Origin: Sphingobacterium tenebrionis
Lineage (GTDB): Bacteria > Bacteroidota > Bacteroidia > Sphingobacteriales > Sphingobacteriaceae
DNA: 64,000 bases
Reading direction: 5' to 3'
NCBI RefSeq assembly: GCF_037126265.1
Contig: NZ_JAYLLN010000003.1
Span: 1-64,000, forward strand
The translations under genes were made by a program, and so were the position numbers. Below the pieces are notes generated by a model, which saw nothing but the letters and a program-made list of their open reading frames with translations, was not told where the DNA came from and searched no databases. Below, one piece after another: positions 52,567-61,756 of the stretch. Positions within the stretch are counted from its first letter, which is position 1. Every line of letters starts with the position of its first letter.

Positions 52567-54729
52567 ATGCGAAAGTTCCGTCCCTTTTTCCTTTGCCTTG
52601 TTCTGTTATCCATTTCGGCCAAAATCCTGGCAGGGGACAACATTATACGTTACAAGGGCGAGGATATCCTTTACTTGGGGAAGAAACTGCAAATTTATTC
52701 CCAGGAGTCGGACCAACTTGAATTACGCGAAGTTCTTTCCAGGCCGGAGCTTTTCGAACAGAGCCGTATCGAGGTCCCAAATCTCGGTATCGACCGGGGT
52801 GTCCATTGGATAAAATTGGAGATACTCAATGAATCCGATAAGGAGAACCTGATGTTGGACCTTTCCATGCCTAATATAGACCGGGTGAAATTTTATCGTG
52901 TAGGACCTAGCGGAACCGACAGCACGGTCTACTTTCTGGGAGAGCCCTTGAACAGGAGGAAGTTCAAGCATCAGTTCTTTCTTTTCGATCTGCACCTGAA
53001 AAAGGGAGAAAGGGCCATCTGTTACCTGCAGCTGACCAGTAGCACACAGCTGACTGTACCCGTTTCTCTTCATTCGCTTACTGGGCTTTTCCGTTTCCTC
53101 CAGCAGGAGGATACCCTCTCGGCCATATATTTTGGTCTGATGCTCTCCCTTATCTTCTATAACGGCTTCATATACATATCGACCAAAGACAGGAACTACC
53201 TCAGCTATGTTGGCTATGTGTTCTGGGTGATGTTCGCTCAACTAGCCATACTTGGCCTTTTCGAGCGGATATTCCAGGTGGGCAATGAATGGATCAATTC
53301 CAGGGTACTGACATTCGGGGGTGCTATGTCGGGAATTGCGACCATAAATTTCGTTAAGACCTTCCTCCAGACCTCCACAAGAACAAAGCATTTCAATTCC
53401 TTGTTGAACATATTTTTGTTGGGTTATCTCCTATCGATGGTCCTATTATTGATGGGTTATATATCCTTATCCTACAAGGCCGTGAACATGATCGCCGGAG
53501 TGGGTGGAATAATCGTACTGTTGATGGCCTCCATTTTGAGAAAGAATGGAGGAAGACAGACTAGGTTGTTCCTGTTCGCCTGGTATGTTTTTATCATCTC
53601 AGTTCTGGTTTTCATTCTAAAGGATTATCAGATTCTTCCGACAAATGTCTTTACTACACGGGCCATTCAGATCGGATCTATAATCGAGGCGCTGATCCTG
53701 TCGTTTGCTCTTGCCGATAAGATCAACAGTTATCGAAAGGAGCTCATTGCAGCCAAACTACGTGAGCTGGAAATCTCCCGCGAGAACCAAAGGCTGATCA
53801 TGGAACAGAATATGATCCTGGAAGATCAGGTTCAGAAACGTACCCATGAACTTCAGATGTCAAATGAATCGCTCAATAAAACGCTGGTCGATCTTCGTGA
53901 GACTCAGGCTCAATTGGTGGAATCGGAGAAAATGGCATCCCTGGGACAGCTTACCGCGGGGGTAGCTCATGAAATAAACAACCCGATCAATTTTGTGACA
54001 TCCAGTATAACCCCTTTAAGAAGGGACATTGAAATACTCTGGGAACTCTTGGAGAGGTTGGAGGATATAGCGATCTCCGATGGTCTGGGAACGGAACAGA
54101 AAAAGGGCTTGATCGAGCTTGCCAAATCGGACCAGGATATTCCCTACCTCAAACAGGAGATCCACTTTTTGCTAAAGGGTGTCCAGGATGGGGCGGAGAG
54201 GACCTCGGAGATCGTCAAGAGCCTGAGGGTCTTTTCGCGTGTTGATGAGGATTCGCTGAAGTTCGCTGATATAATCCAGGGGATCGAGTCCACTCTGGTA
54301 ATCCTAAATACCATGATCAGGGAATCTATCCAGGTCCAAAAGGAATTCCAGGAAATCCCCCTCATCGAGTGCTTCCCGGGAAAGCTCAACCAGGTTTTCA
54401 TGAACATCCTTACTAATTCCATACATGCCCTTAGTGAAAAGTTCGGTGAATCCTTTGGTGCCAGGATAACCATCCAGGTCCGTCTGATCGAGGAAAACGG
54501 TGAGGTAGAAATCCGGTTCCAGGATAACGGAACTGGGATCCCAAAGGAGATCATGAACAGGATATTCGACCCGTTTTTTACTACCAAGGAAGTTGGCGAG
54601 GGTACAGGTCTGGGAATGTCCATTGCCTACAAGACGATTGAGCGCCATAACGGAAAGATCCTCGTTGAGTCAGTTCAGGGTGAGGGGACTACATTTATAA
54701 TCATTCTTCCGGTCAGACAGAACAATTAG
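52567..54729 (+). CDS. 7TM-DISM sensor histidine kinase
   Basis: 720 residues. A signal peptide ends near ILAG. A periplasmic 7TMR-DISM-extracellular domain follows (about 25-175, with GVHWIKLEILN), then seven membrane helices (about 185-390), a coiled coil, HisKA with His468 in LTAGVAHEINNP, and HATPase with DNGTGIP and EGTGLGMSIAY. It should sense an extracellular ligand. It is 10 bases after the E1-like gene, so sensor and putative synthase genes are co-transcribed. Confidence 0.93.
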   Translation: MRKFRPFFLCLVLLSISAKILAGDNIIRYKGEDILYLGKKLQIYSQESDQLELREVLSRPELFEQSRIEVPNLGIDRGVHWIKLEILNESDKENLMLDLSMPNIDRVKFYRVGPSGTDSTVYFLGEPLNRRKFKHQFFLFDLHLKKGERAICYLQLTSSTQLTVPVSLHSLTGLFRFLQQEDTLSAIYFGLMLSLIFYNGFIYISTKDRNYLSYVGYVFWVMFAQLAILGLFERIFQVGNEWINSRVLTFGGAMSGIATINFVKTFLQTSTRTKHFNSLLNIFLLGYLLSMVLLLMGYISLSYKAVNMIAGVGGIIVLLMASILRKNGGRQTRLFLFAWYVFIISVLVFILKDYQILPTNVFTTRAIQIGSIIEALILSFALADKINSYRKELIAAKLRELEISRENQRLIMEQNMILEDQVQKRTHELQMSNESLNKTLVDLRETQAQLVESEKMASLGQLTAGVAHEINNPINFVTSSITPLRRDIEILWELLERLEDIAISDGLGTEQKKGLIELAKSDQDIPYLKQEIHFLLKGVQDGAERTSEIVKSLRVFSRVDEDSLKFADIIQGIESTLVILNTMIRESIQVQKEFQEIPLIECFPGKLNQVFMNILTNSIHALSEKFGESFGARITIQVRLIEENGEVEIRFQDNGTGIPKEIMNRIFDPFFTTKEVGEGTGLGMSIAYKTIERHNGKILVESVQGEGTTFIIILPVRQNN

Positions 54730-54764
54730 GCATTTGAGCGGTAATTCATTAAAAAGTGTTAACA

Positions 54765-55850
54765 ATGGAAAAGAAATTTGATATATTATACATAGACGAT
54801 GAACAGGCCAACCTGTATTCCTTCAAGGCACTCTTAAGGCTTAGATACAATGTCCACATTACCGATAATACCACAGAGGCACTCAATCTGCTCACCATGA
54901 ATCCCAATATCAGGATCATCTTCTGTGACCAGAAGATGCCTGGAGAGCAGGGTGTGGAATTCTTTGAGAGGATCCAGGTTGATTTCCCGCGACCTGTTCG
55001 GATCCTCCTAACAGCATACGCAGATCCCCAGATCGTCTTGGATTCCATCAACAGGGGACATGTTTTCCGTTTCATGGGCAAACCCTGGAACGAGGGAGAA
55101 CTTCTTTCATGCATTGAAGAGGCAAATAGGTACTATCTCGCAAATACACTGCTTGACCAGAGGAACCAGGAACTGGTCAAGGCATATGATGAACTCGATA
55201 AATTCTCTTACAGCGTCAGTCATGACCTGAAGGATCCATTGGCAGGGATGATGAGCGCCATAAAACTTGCCCTTGAGTTCAACAGTGTGGACCAATTGCA
55301 CGAAATACTAAAGCTCATGAGCAAGTCATTGGTCAAATTGGAGGACTATATCGACAGTCTAAGGGACTATTACCTCTTGCGGAGAGGGGGGCTGAACCTG
55401 TCAAAAATTGATTTCCAGGAAGTATTTGATGATTTAACGGATTTCTATAAGGTCTATGCAAATGGGAGTGGTGTAAATCTTGATACGCGTGTCGACCAGG
55501 TCTATGCCTTCATAAATGATAGATCGATCATCGAACTCATCATCCACAACCTGGTTTCCAATGCCATCAAGTACCAGAAGGAAACCGAGAAGAACAAGAG
55601 CATATTTCTGTCCGTGGTCACCCATCCCGATCATGCGGTTCTGGAGGTCATGGATAACGGGATCGGGATCCCAAAGGAGAGCCAACAGATTATTTTCAAT
55701 CTATTCCAGCGTGCAAGCGACCAGGCGCATGGAATGGGATTTGGATTGTATAATGTTAAGAGCGCGATCCAGAAGCTCTCAGGTGAGATCCTAGTGGATT
55801 CAGAGCTTGGGATGGGGGCAACCTTCAAGGTCATTATTCCCACCAAGTGA
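54765..55850 (+). CDS. Receiver-histidine kinase hybrid
   Basis: 361 residues from the ATG at 54765. An N-terminal receiver domain (IDDEQAN, Asp55 in FCDQKMPG, GKPW) is followed by a HisKA with His153 in SYSVSHDLKDPLAG and a HATPase (HNLVSNAIKY, DNGIGIPKE, GFGLYNVKS). There is no membrane segment, so it is a soluble relay between the 7TM kinase and further targets. Confidence 0.92.
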   Translation: MEKKFDILYIDDEQANLYSFKALLRLRYNVHITDNTTEALNLLTMNPNIRIIFCDQKMPGEQGVEFFERIQVDFPRPVRILLTAYADPQIVLDSINRGHVFRFMGKPWNEGELLSCIEEANRYYLANTLLDQRNQELVKAYDELDKFSYSVSHDLKDPLAGMMSAIKLALEFNSVDQLHEILKLMSKSLVKLEDYIDSLRDYYLLRRGGLNLSKIDFQEVFDDLTDFYKVYANGSGVNLDTRVDQVYAFINDRSIIELIIHNLVSNAIKYQKETEKNKSIFLSVVTHPDHAVLEVMDNGIGIPKESQQIIFNLFQRASDQAHGMGFGLYNVKSAIQKLSGEILVDSELGMGATFKVIIPTK

Positions 55851-55864
55851 TTGCTAGGAGATTC

Positions 55865-56332
55865 CTAGGACAGGAGTTTCTGCCTTAATAGGAATTCAAG
55901 CTGTTCATTGGAAAGTTCCAGCCTGGAGTTCTGTTCGATTATCTCCTTCTTGTTCAGGTAGATCTGGAAGGCCTTGGAAATGATCCCATCTATTTCGCTC
56001 TCGGTCCAGGGCTTGTTCAGGTAGTGGAATACCTTACCTTTATTGATTGCATCGACCACCGCGGTCATATCCGTATAACCTGTAAGGAGTATCCTCATAG
56101 GACTGGGGTCCAGTTCGATCACCTTTTCAAGGAACTCCACTCCAGTCATCCCCGGCATTCGCTGATCGGTGATAATGATGTGGATTTCATTCTTGGAAAT
56201 TATATCCATTGCATCAGGGCCATTCAAGGCGGTGAAAACATTATATTTAAGCCGAAAGCTGGCCTTGAAGGAGAATAGATTGTTTTCTTCATCATCCACA
56301 TACAAAATATTGATCTTTTCGCCTGTTTCCAT
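55865..56332 (-). CDS. Single-receiver response regulator with helical tail
   Basis: 155 residues. Receiver motifs are VDDEENN, Asp56 in ITDQRMPG, LLTGYTD and LNKPW. The last 25 residues form an amphipathic helix with no DNA-binding domain. Its receiver resembles that of the convergent hybrid kinase, which suggests duplication. It may be an output by protein contact or a phosphate sink for the same cassette. Confidence 0.9.
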   Translation of the reverse strand: METGEKINILYVDDEENNLFSFKASFRLKYNVFTALNGPDAMDIISKNEIHIIITDQRMPGMTGVEFLEKVIELDPSPMRILLTGYTDMTAVVDAINKGKVFHYLNKPWTESEIDGIISKAFQIYLNKKEIIEQNSRLELSNEQLEFLLRQKLLS

Positions 56333-56420
56333 CTACTTTTAATTTCTTACAAAATTAGCAATATTTTCCCGAATCTCGGAATATGTATTTTAAGCGGGGA
56401 ACGGGGACGAAACGGTTACT

Positions 56421-57521
56421 TCACCTTTTTGGTCCGTGAATTCGTAGAGTCCGTTCCCTATTGGATTGCTTTTGGGCGGTACATTGAGATGGAATTCCTT
56501 TTATTATGATGTCCCTTAGGAACGGCTGCTGCAAACGTGATATGCTAATAGTACAGCATTGTAGGTGGTCTATGAATATCGTATCCGTTGGGGTTGCTGC
56601 ATTATTAATCAGCTGGATCCCTTGTTGAAGAAGAGCATCTTCTATTTTCCTGTCGTTTTCAGGCAACAGTGCCTGCTCTCCAAGAACTACTCTGATCCTG
56701 CTCAGCGATGATCCTACCTGCTCTCCATGGGCACGGAATATTTCCTCCAGTGAAGCCAGTGTTGGTCGGTTTTTAAGTCTTGATGCGGGAATGCCTACGC
56801 TCAGGGAGACACCATTTCTGTTGGTTATGAAATATAGAAGGCCGGTAGAGGACCTTTTTTCGGATGGTTGGAGCAAACTGCACTTTATGCCAAAGGTCTT
56901 GAGCAGTGTGTTCCATTCACGAAGGTCGCCAAAGCTATATCTTTCCATCAGATGGGCAGTGGTACGTTCAATGGATAGTTTTGTTGGAACTTTTCCGTAA
57001 TCCAATTCCTGGATGTTATTGGTGTCTGATTGCCGAATGAGGGGTGTTGTCTGCTTTGCCCTTACAAGTCCAAAGATCCGTTCAATTTCCCTCTGTGCAG
57101 GATCTGATTTTAGCAGACCTATCCTATGCATTCTTATCCTTCTACCATTTGCCAGTATATTGGTTGTTACAATATGTATATGGGGATTCTGGGTGTCTCG
57201 ATGTCTATATGCGAGGTATGGTTGTTTTCCAAATCCTACGGCTTCCATGAATTTCCAGCAGATGGCCAGCTGGTGCTGGTCAATTCTGGAAAGATCACTT
57301 GGATGGAAATTCAGGATGATATGTACAGCCGGTAACAGCACATTCTCATTGAGGGAACATCGTCTGGCCAGGTATTTATTCTTTAATCCCAGATCAAGCG
57401 ATTGCGTTCCTAAGGGAAAATTTCCCGCTAGGATATAGTCCGCCCTATCCAATGCCACTTTTTTTTCATTATATAATAGGATCTCCGTTGTTCCCTTTAA
57501 TTCGTATATCAATGCTACCAT
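56421..57521 (-). CDS. Relaxase (MobA/VirD2-like mobilization nuclease)
   Basis: 366 residues. The relaxase motif III is clear as HRDTQNPHIHIV (His107, His114, His116). The N terminus (VALIYELKGTTEILLYNEK) resembles Bacteroidota MobB-type relaxases; the catalytic Tyr is probably one of the first residues (Tyr6 or Tyr17). It should nick oriT and stay attached to the DNA. It overlaps the MobC-like gene by 7 bases. Confidence 0.9.
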   Translation of the reverse strand: MVALIYELKGTTEILLYNEKKVALDRADYILAGNFPLGTQSLDLGLKNKYLARRCSLNENVLLPAVHIILNFHPSDLSRIDQHQLAICWKFMEAVGFGKQPYLAYRHRDTQNPHIHIVTTNILANGRRIRMHRIGLLKSDPAQREIERIFGLVRAKQTTPLIRQSDTNNIQELDYGKVPTKLSIERTTAHLMERYSFGDLREWNTLLKTFGIKCSLLQPSEKRSSTGLLYFITNRNGVSLSVGIPASRLKNRPTLASLEEIFRAHGEQVGSSLSRIRVVLGEQALLPENDRKIEDALLQQGIQLINNAATPTDTIFIDHLQCCTISISRLQQPFLRDIIIKGIPSQCTAQKQSNRERTLRIHGPKR

Positions 57522-57853
57522 ACCTCCAACATTTTCTCAACAGCCGAATCAAGGGAAAATAGTTCTTCTCTCAGGATTTGAAGGATTCCTATGGTGTCCT
57601 CCACTTCTGTTTGACCGATCCGCACATACAGCAGTTCTAGGTTCTTTCGCACCTGGGAGACCTCATGTAGGATATCATCCTGGGATCGGTTCCTATATGT
57701 GGAAACGATCCGGTTGGAAAAAAGCAGTTTTCTGAAGTAAACTCCCATATTTGGACAGGTTGAGTTTTGTTGTCTATTCTTGATCTTCATGAATTCCTCA
57801 TGTGTAAAATAAAGTAGCAGTCTCTTTGTCCTTAAATTCTTCTCATTTTTCAT
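57515..57853 (-). CDS. MobC-like relaxosome accessory protein
   Basis: 112 residues, basic, with a ribbon-helix-helix-like start (RTKRLLLYFTHEEFMKIK) and the helical second half usual for plasmid-mobilization relaxosome proteins (ILHEVSQVRKNLELLYVRIG). It binds oriT and helps the relaxase. It is 9 bases after the toprim gene and overlaps the relaxase gene. Confidence 0.85.
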   Translation of the reverse strand: MKNEKNLRTKRLLLYFTHEEFMKIKNRQQNSTCPNMGVYFRKLLFSNRIVSTYRNRSQDDILHEVSQVRKNLELLYVRIGQTEVEDTIGILQILREELFSLDSAVEKMLEVW

Positions 57854-57862
57854 AACTGATAT

Positions 57863-58771
57863 TTATTGCCTGTGGATCAATCTTCTGGTTGTTCTGTATG
57901 GTTTTAGACCGATTTTGCTCGCCCAATCATTCAGGTCCTTATGTCCATCATAAAGCCCGCTCTGGTCATTGAACTTAGGGTCAAGGGAGACAGCATATTG
58001 GGTAAGGTTCTTTCCAGGAGGATCATTATCTAGAAAAAGGGAGACTTTTTCATGGGCTTTGAACTTCGGTAAAGCCCTCCCAAATAGGGAAATACCGTTG
58101 AGTACAACGAAATCTACTGAATCTGGGCCTATTCCACGGTTCAGTGTCCGAAATGTCAGGAAATCCATGAATCCTTCGAACACCATGACCTCTTTGTTAC
58201 CTGATAATATACTGGTGATATCCTTTGGAGAACTACTTCCCTTGAAATACGGATTCCTGAGTTCGAGACCGCCATGGTCATTGGCGAATCCAATTCCGAG
58301 ATAGGATCTGTCGCGTACCCTAAAGGTTATCTCCCTACAATATTCATCAGCGATCGAAATCGATACCCTTCTTTCCTGGATATACCTCATTAAACTATCT
58401 GAACGTAGAGATACGTTACCAATGATTTCCATTTTATGATCAGCATGGTGCTGTGTCTCGGGAAAAGCTATCCGATGCGGGCGTAAATTACCTGAGCCGG
58501 AAATGTTTTTTATGAGTTCTTTAATGCTCGTGCCCTGATGGATGATAGCAAAATCAATGAGATTGCCACCTTTTCCGATTCCATAATCATACCAACGGTT
58601 CAATTTCCTGTTGATCTTGAAGGACGCTTCGGTTTCATGGCGTAGTGGTGAGAGATACCAAAAATCATTTCCCCTGATCCTCTGTGGAGATATTCCACAA
58701 CTGGCAAGGTAATCCACCAGATCCAAATCCCGGATCTGATCAAGGATGTCATGTGGGTTTGAAGGTTCCAT
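57863..58771 (-). CDS. Toprim-domain primase-like protein with degenerate CHC2
   Basis: 302 residues from the ATG at 58771. The frame is open up to 59086, but the extra 105 residues do not resemble the family. The CHC2-like region (YLSPLRHETEASFKINRKLN) lacks the zinc cysteines. The TOPRIM part has VMVFEGFMDFLTF and SLFLDNDPPGKN. Such proteins accompany Mob genes in Bacteroidota islands and may prime transferred DNA. Confidence 0.85.
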   Translation of the reverse strand: MEPSNPHDILDQIRDLDLVDYLASCGISPQRIRGNDFWYLSPLRHETEASFKINRKLNRWYDYGIGKGGNLIDFAIIHQGTSIKELIKNISGSGNLRPHRIAFPETQHHADHKMEIIGNVSLRSDSLMRYIQERRVSISIADEYCREITFRVRDRSYLGIGFANDHGGLELRNPYFKGSSSPKDITSILSGNKEVMVFEGFMDFLTFRTLNRGIGPDSVDFVVLNGISLFGRALPKFKAHEKVSLFLDNDPPGKNLTQYAVSLDPKFNDQSGLYDGHKDLNDWASKIGLKPYRTTRRLIHRQ

Positions 58772-58807
58772 TTCAGCATCTGAGTTACAACGGTCTAATT
58801 TCAGGAT

Positions 58808-58874
58808 CAGATTCCAAATCTGGAATACATATATAAAATCGGCAATGGGTCCAATGGAATAATACACCGTTGGA
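58808..58874. other. Paired dyads; candidate oriT
   Basis: Two inverted repeats lie just upstream of the toprim-mobC-relaxase operon: CAGATT-CCA-AATCTG (58808-58822) and TCCAATGG, 9 bases, CCGTTGGA (58850-58874, 7 of 8 pairs). Inverted repeats next to relaxosome genes are typical of oriT. No nick-site consensus is recognised, so this is a location hypothesis. The remaining 58875-59075 shows nothing further. Confidence 0.35.
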
Positions 58875-59075
58875 AAGTATATCTGATTTTTATTTCCTGG
58901 GTTTGTATAGGGGGATTTTGGTGGAATAGAATATCGGATCATTTTCAAACCTATAGATTCATCTTTCTTTACAAGAATAATGTCATATACCCTTCGACAA
59001 GAGATACGTGCATAAGCTTGTCTGGAACTTTCAGCCAAGGCATCCTCCTGAGCTTTATATCGGGCCAGTAAAGAA

Positions 59076-59101
59076 ACGGCCCACAAATTAGAGTGGGCCG
59101 T
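59076..59101 (-). terminator. Hairpin terminator after the cat-like gene
   Basis: ACGGCCCAC and GTGGGCCGT form a perfect 9-pair stem around an 8-base loop; on the minus strand it is followed by TTTCTTT. It lies 43 bases after the cat-like stop codon and separates that unit from the toprim-led operon. Confidence 0.8.
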
Positions 59102-59143
59102 GGTTTGTCTACAGTCTTTTCACTATAGAGTTATAAACCGGAT

Positions 59144-59770
59144 CTATTCTTCATTCCATAATTCCTGGACCCTTTCCACAAAAAGCCCTATGTGGTTGCC
59201 ATCCATCAATCCGTGATGTCCATGAATGGAAACAGGCATTGTTTTTCGTCCGTTATCCTCTGTTACTTTTCCAAAGGAAATTTTCGGCGAACTGTCAGGG
59301 TAGGAGAAACTTCTGGCGTGGGAGAGGGCTGTGAAGTCTATCCATGGAATGGCCGAAAAGTGGATGACACCTTCGCCAGAAACAGCAGGGATTAAATTGT
59401 TGGACTGCTGTACTCGTTCAATCTCTTTAAGTGCTGCTGCATAAAAATCGATTTCGTCCTTGTAGTAATCCATATAGGCAAAGCCAAAAGTGCCATTTGG
59501 TCGGTTGATGGTAGGCGATGCATCTATACTGTCAAAGAGATACACCTGCCTGTCGTGGATCCTGTAACGGAAATTTTCTATTTCGTTGGCGGCCCTTAAT
59601 GCTCTGAATAAATAGTATAGAAAAAAGGAATTTCCCTTTTCTTTGGCGGTTTTATATGCCTGTGTGCAGTCAATGTTAACCGTTGCGCCAAAAAACGGTT
59701 CTTCAAATTGGGAAAAGAATAGGAAATGTTCCTTTCTGTTCCACTGTTCAATGTCAATCAATGTTTTCAT
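59144..59770 (-). CDS. cat: Chloramphenicol acetyltransferase-like protein
   Basis: 208 residues, the usual size of type A CAT (about 210-220). The catalytic motif is present as HHGLMDGNHIG (HHxxxDG, near residue 185), and FSAIPWIDFTALSHAR matches the family core. It transfers acetyl from acetyl-CoA to chloramphenicol in known members; whether this protein confers resistance is not shown. It is 2 bases after the HAD gene and placed next to a mobilization module, which suggests mobile cargo. Confidence 0.88.
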   Translation of the reverse strand: MKTLIDIEQWNRKEHFLFFSQFEEPFFGATVNIDCTQAYKTAKEKGNSFFLYYLFRALRAANEIENFRYRIHDRQVYLFDSIDASPTINRPNGTFGFAYMDYYKDEIDFYAAALKEIERVQQSNNLIPAVSGEGVIHFSAIPWIDFTALSHARSFSYPDSSPKISFGKVTEDNGRKTMPVSIHGHHGLMDGNHIGLFVERVQELWNEE

Positions 59771-59772
59771 AT

Positions 59773-60462
59773 CTACAAATAGTTCAGGATTCCGTCAATG
59801 CTCTTCAGTTCCACAAAATTAACGTGTTTCAAATTATGTTCATGCTGTTCGTATGTCCATGTCACATGGTAGGGAATGTGTCCGCCGTATCCGCCCAATT
59901 CCAGAACAGGCAGTATATCCGATTTAATGGAATTGCCCAACATCAGGAAATTTTCCGGCCTGCAGTCCAAATTTTTTAACAGCTTTTGATAATCGCTCAC
60001 CTTTTTATCGCTCATTATTTCGATATGATCAAAATAGTCCTCCAATCCAGATCTTTGCAGTTTACGTTCCTGGTCTAATAAATCACCCTTGGTGGCTAAT
60101 ATCAACCTAAACCTGCCTTTCAACTGTTCCAGCGTTCTGGGCACGCCCTGCAGTAGTTCGATAGGTTTTTGTAGAAGTTCCTGTCTATTGGCTATGATTT
60201 TATCAATCAGTTCCAATGAAGCAGTTCGGTTGGAAACACGGCTAGCGGTTTCCATCATACACAGCATAAAACCTTTCACTCCGTAGCCATAGAGGCTCAG
60301 GTTCTTCATTTCGGTATTAAACAGTTCCTGCGATACCGAATGCTGGGGCAGATAGTTTTCAAGCAATTCGCAGAATTGTTTTTCCGCTTCCTGAAAGTAT
60401 GGCTCGTTCATCCATAAAGTGTCGTCTCCGTCGAATGCTATTGTTTTTATACTGTCTTTCAT
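59773..60462 (-). CDS. HAD-superfamily phosphatase (YjjG-like)
   Basis: 229 residues. HAD motif I is DGDDTLW (residues 10-16), motif II lies in LILATKGD, and motif III/IV in LMLGNSIKSDILPVLELGG. The helical cap follows motif I. The substrate is unknown, but YjjG-like enzymes act on nucleoside monophosphates. It forms a two-gene unit with the cat-like gene, divergent from the Crp-family gene. Confidence 0.88.
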   Translation of the reverse strand: MKDSIKTIAFDGDDTLWMNEPYFQEAEKQFCELLENYLPQHSVSQELFNTEMKNLSLYGYGVKGFMLCMMETASRVSNRTASLELIDKIIANRQELLQKPIELLQGVPRTLEQLKGRFRLILATKGDLLDQERKLQRSGLEDYFDHIEIMSDKKVSDYQKLLKNLDCRPENFLMLGNSIKSDILPVLELGGYGGHIPYHVTWTYEQHEHNLKHVNFVELKSIDGILNYL

Positions 60463-60519
60463 TTATTTACTTTTGTATTATTGAAATGCAAAAATCAACA
60501 AACTGAAAAACTAAAAAAA

Positions 60520-60531
60520 GGACATTTGTCC
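60520..60531. promoter_or_regulatory. Operator candidate for the Crp-family regulator
   Basis: GGACA-TT-TGTCC is a perfect palindrome arm pair 10 bases before the ATG of the Crp-family gene and inside the divergent intergenic region shared with the HAD-cat unit. Upstream, TACTTTTG at 60468-60475 can serve as a -7 box for the regulator. Such a site could allow control of both units. Confidence 0.45.
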
Positions 60532-60541
60532 CGACCGATAT

Positions 60542-61108
60542 ATGTTGCGAACTAACCAAACTTTTTTAGGGTATGTGAAAGAGCTTTACGATAATCAGCA
60601 ACGTAGGGAAAATATTATGGAAAAGCAATATTCCAAAGGGCAGAAGTTGTTCTTTCAAAATGAAAGGGCAACTAAAGTTATGTTTATCAAAGAGGGTGTC
60701 GTCAAATGCTTTTTTACGGAAGACAACGGCAAAGAATATATACTGGAGTTTTTAGGCAAGGGCGAAATCATTGGCGAAATTGAATTTATCAGAAAAATCG
60801 TTAGTCTTTGCAATATCGAAGCAATGACGGACGTAACGGTTTATGCTGTATCTCCTGGATATTTTGCGGAACTAATAAAGAATGACATAAAACTTAACAA
60901 TCTGTTACTAGATGCTTTTGCGGAACGTATAATCAATACGGCAAGTCGGGCTTCATTCCAACAATTGTATACCATAGAGCATAGCTTGGCTAAACTCTTG
61001 GAGCTACTATCCAAACAGGACATGCACATGTCAAAAGAGGATATCGCTTCATATCTCGGTATTACAGTAAGAAGTCTTAACAGGGCGTTCAAAGGTCTTT
61101 CGGAATGA
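60542..61108 (+). CDS. Crp/Fnr-family transcriptional regulator
   Basis: 188 residues. A cyclic-nucleotide-binding-like domain (YSKGQKLFFQNERATKVMFI, FLGKGEIIGEIEF) is joined by a long helix to a C-terminal winged helix (MSKEDIASYLGITVRSLNRA). The cAMP-contacting Arg and Ser are not evident, so the ligand may differ. A hairpin downstream (61113-61151, arms GGAGA and TCTCC with inner CCAAA and TTTGG) may end the transcript. Confidence 0.9.
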   Translation: MLRTNQTFLGYVKELYDNQQRRENIMEKQYSKGQKLFFQNERATKVMFIKEGVVKCFFTEDNGKEYILEFLGKGEIIGEIEFIRKIVSLCNIEAMTDVTVYAVSPGYFAELIKNDIKLNNLLLDAFAERIINTASRASFQQLYTIEHSLAKLLELLSKQDMHMSKEDIASYLGITVRSLNRAFKGLSE

Positions 61109-61756
61109 TTTAGGAGATCCAAAAAACGGCCGATTTCTTTGGACGGTCTCCGGGATAATTTTGAAGGTCCAAAAAAGAGAATAACCACCCGTTAAATCTC
61201 TACAATTTCTTTAAAATAACATTGCTGATATTTTAGTCAGATATATTGGCATAAATCTGCATTGTGCGATTTCCTTTTCCTTACTTTTTTACCAGGATAC
61301 CATGCGGAACCCCTTCGGTAAAAAAGCTTTAAAAAAGGTAAGGCTTGTCAAATAACAAGTTTTTTTCATAAGGGAATCCGATTCTTTGTGGGAATATTCA
61401 GCTAAGTGCTGAATCCTGCATACTTTCCATTTACTTTAATCCTACATATAACCTGAACTTTCCATTTTTCTCCCAAGCGGTCTTTTTAAGTTAGTATATC
61501 TCTAACGATTAAAAGTAACTTTTTGGTAAACCTACTTTTTCCAGCTTTCTATCACCATACCAAAAAAATATTTTCATGCCTTTTTTTATCATTGTGGTAA
61601 GTATTAATCCACCGTGAAGTTATTATTCGTTTTCATGAAATATTTGCAGTGGTGCTATTCAAGGATTGATGATAAAATCCTAAATTAGGAATATATAATT
61701 TAAATGGGCGGATGTTGGACATAATAGTAAATAAACCATAAAGTTATAGCAACGAT
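61109..61756. other. 648-base intergenic stretch
   Basis: No gene is seen on either strand. It holds the hairpin after the Crp-family gene and, at 61344-61366, a small hairpin CTTGT/ACAAG followed by seven T, a weak terminator candidate. The rest is AT-rich without recognisable repeats or attachment sites. Confidence 0.5.

Noticed and set aside
58772..59086. Extension of the toprim protein by 105 N-terminal residues
   Set aside because: The extra part does not fit the family and holds dyads typical of a control or transfer site; the ATG at 58771 begins exactly where the family-like sequence starts.
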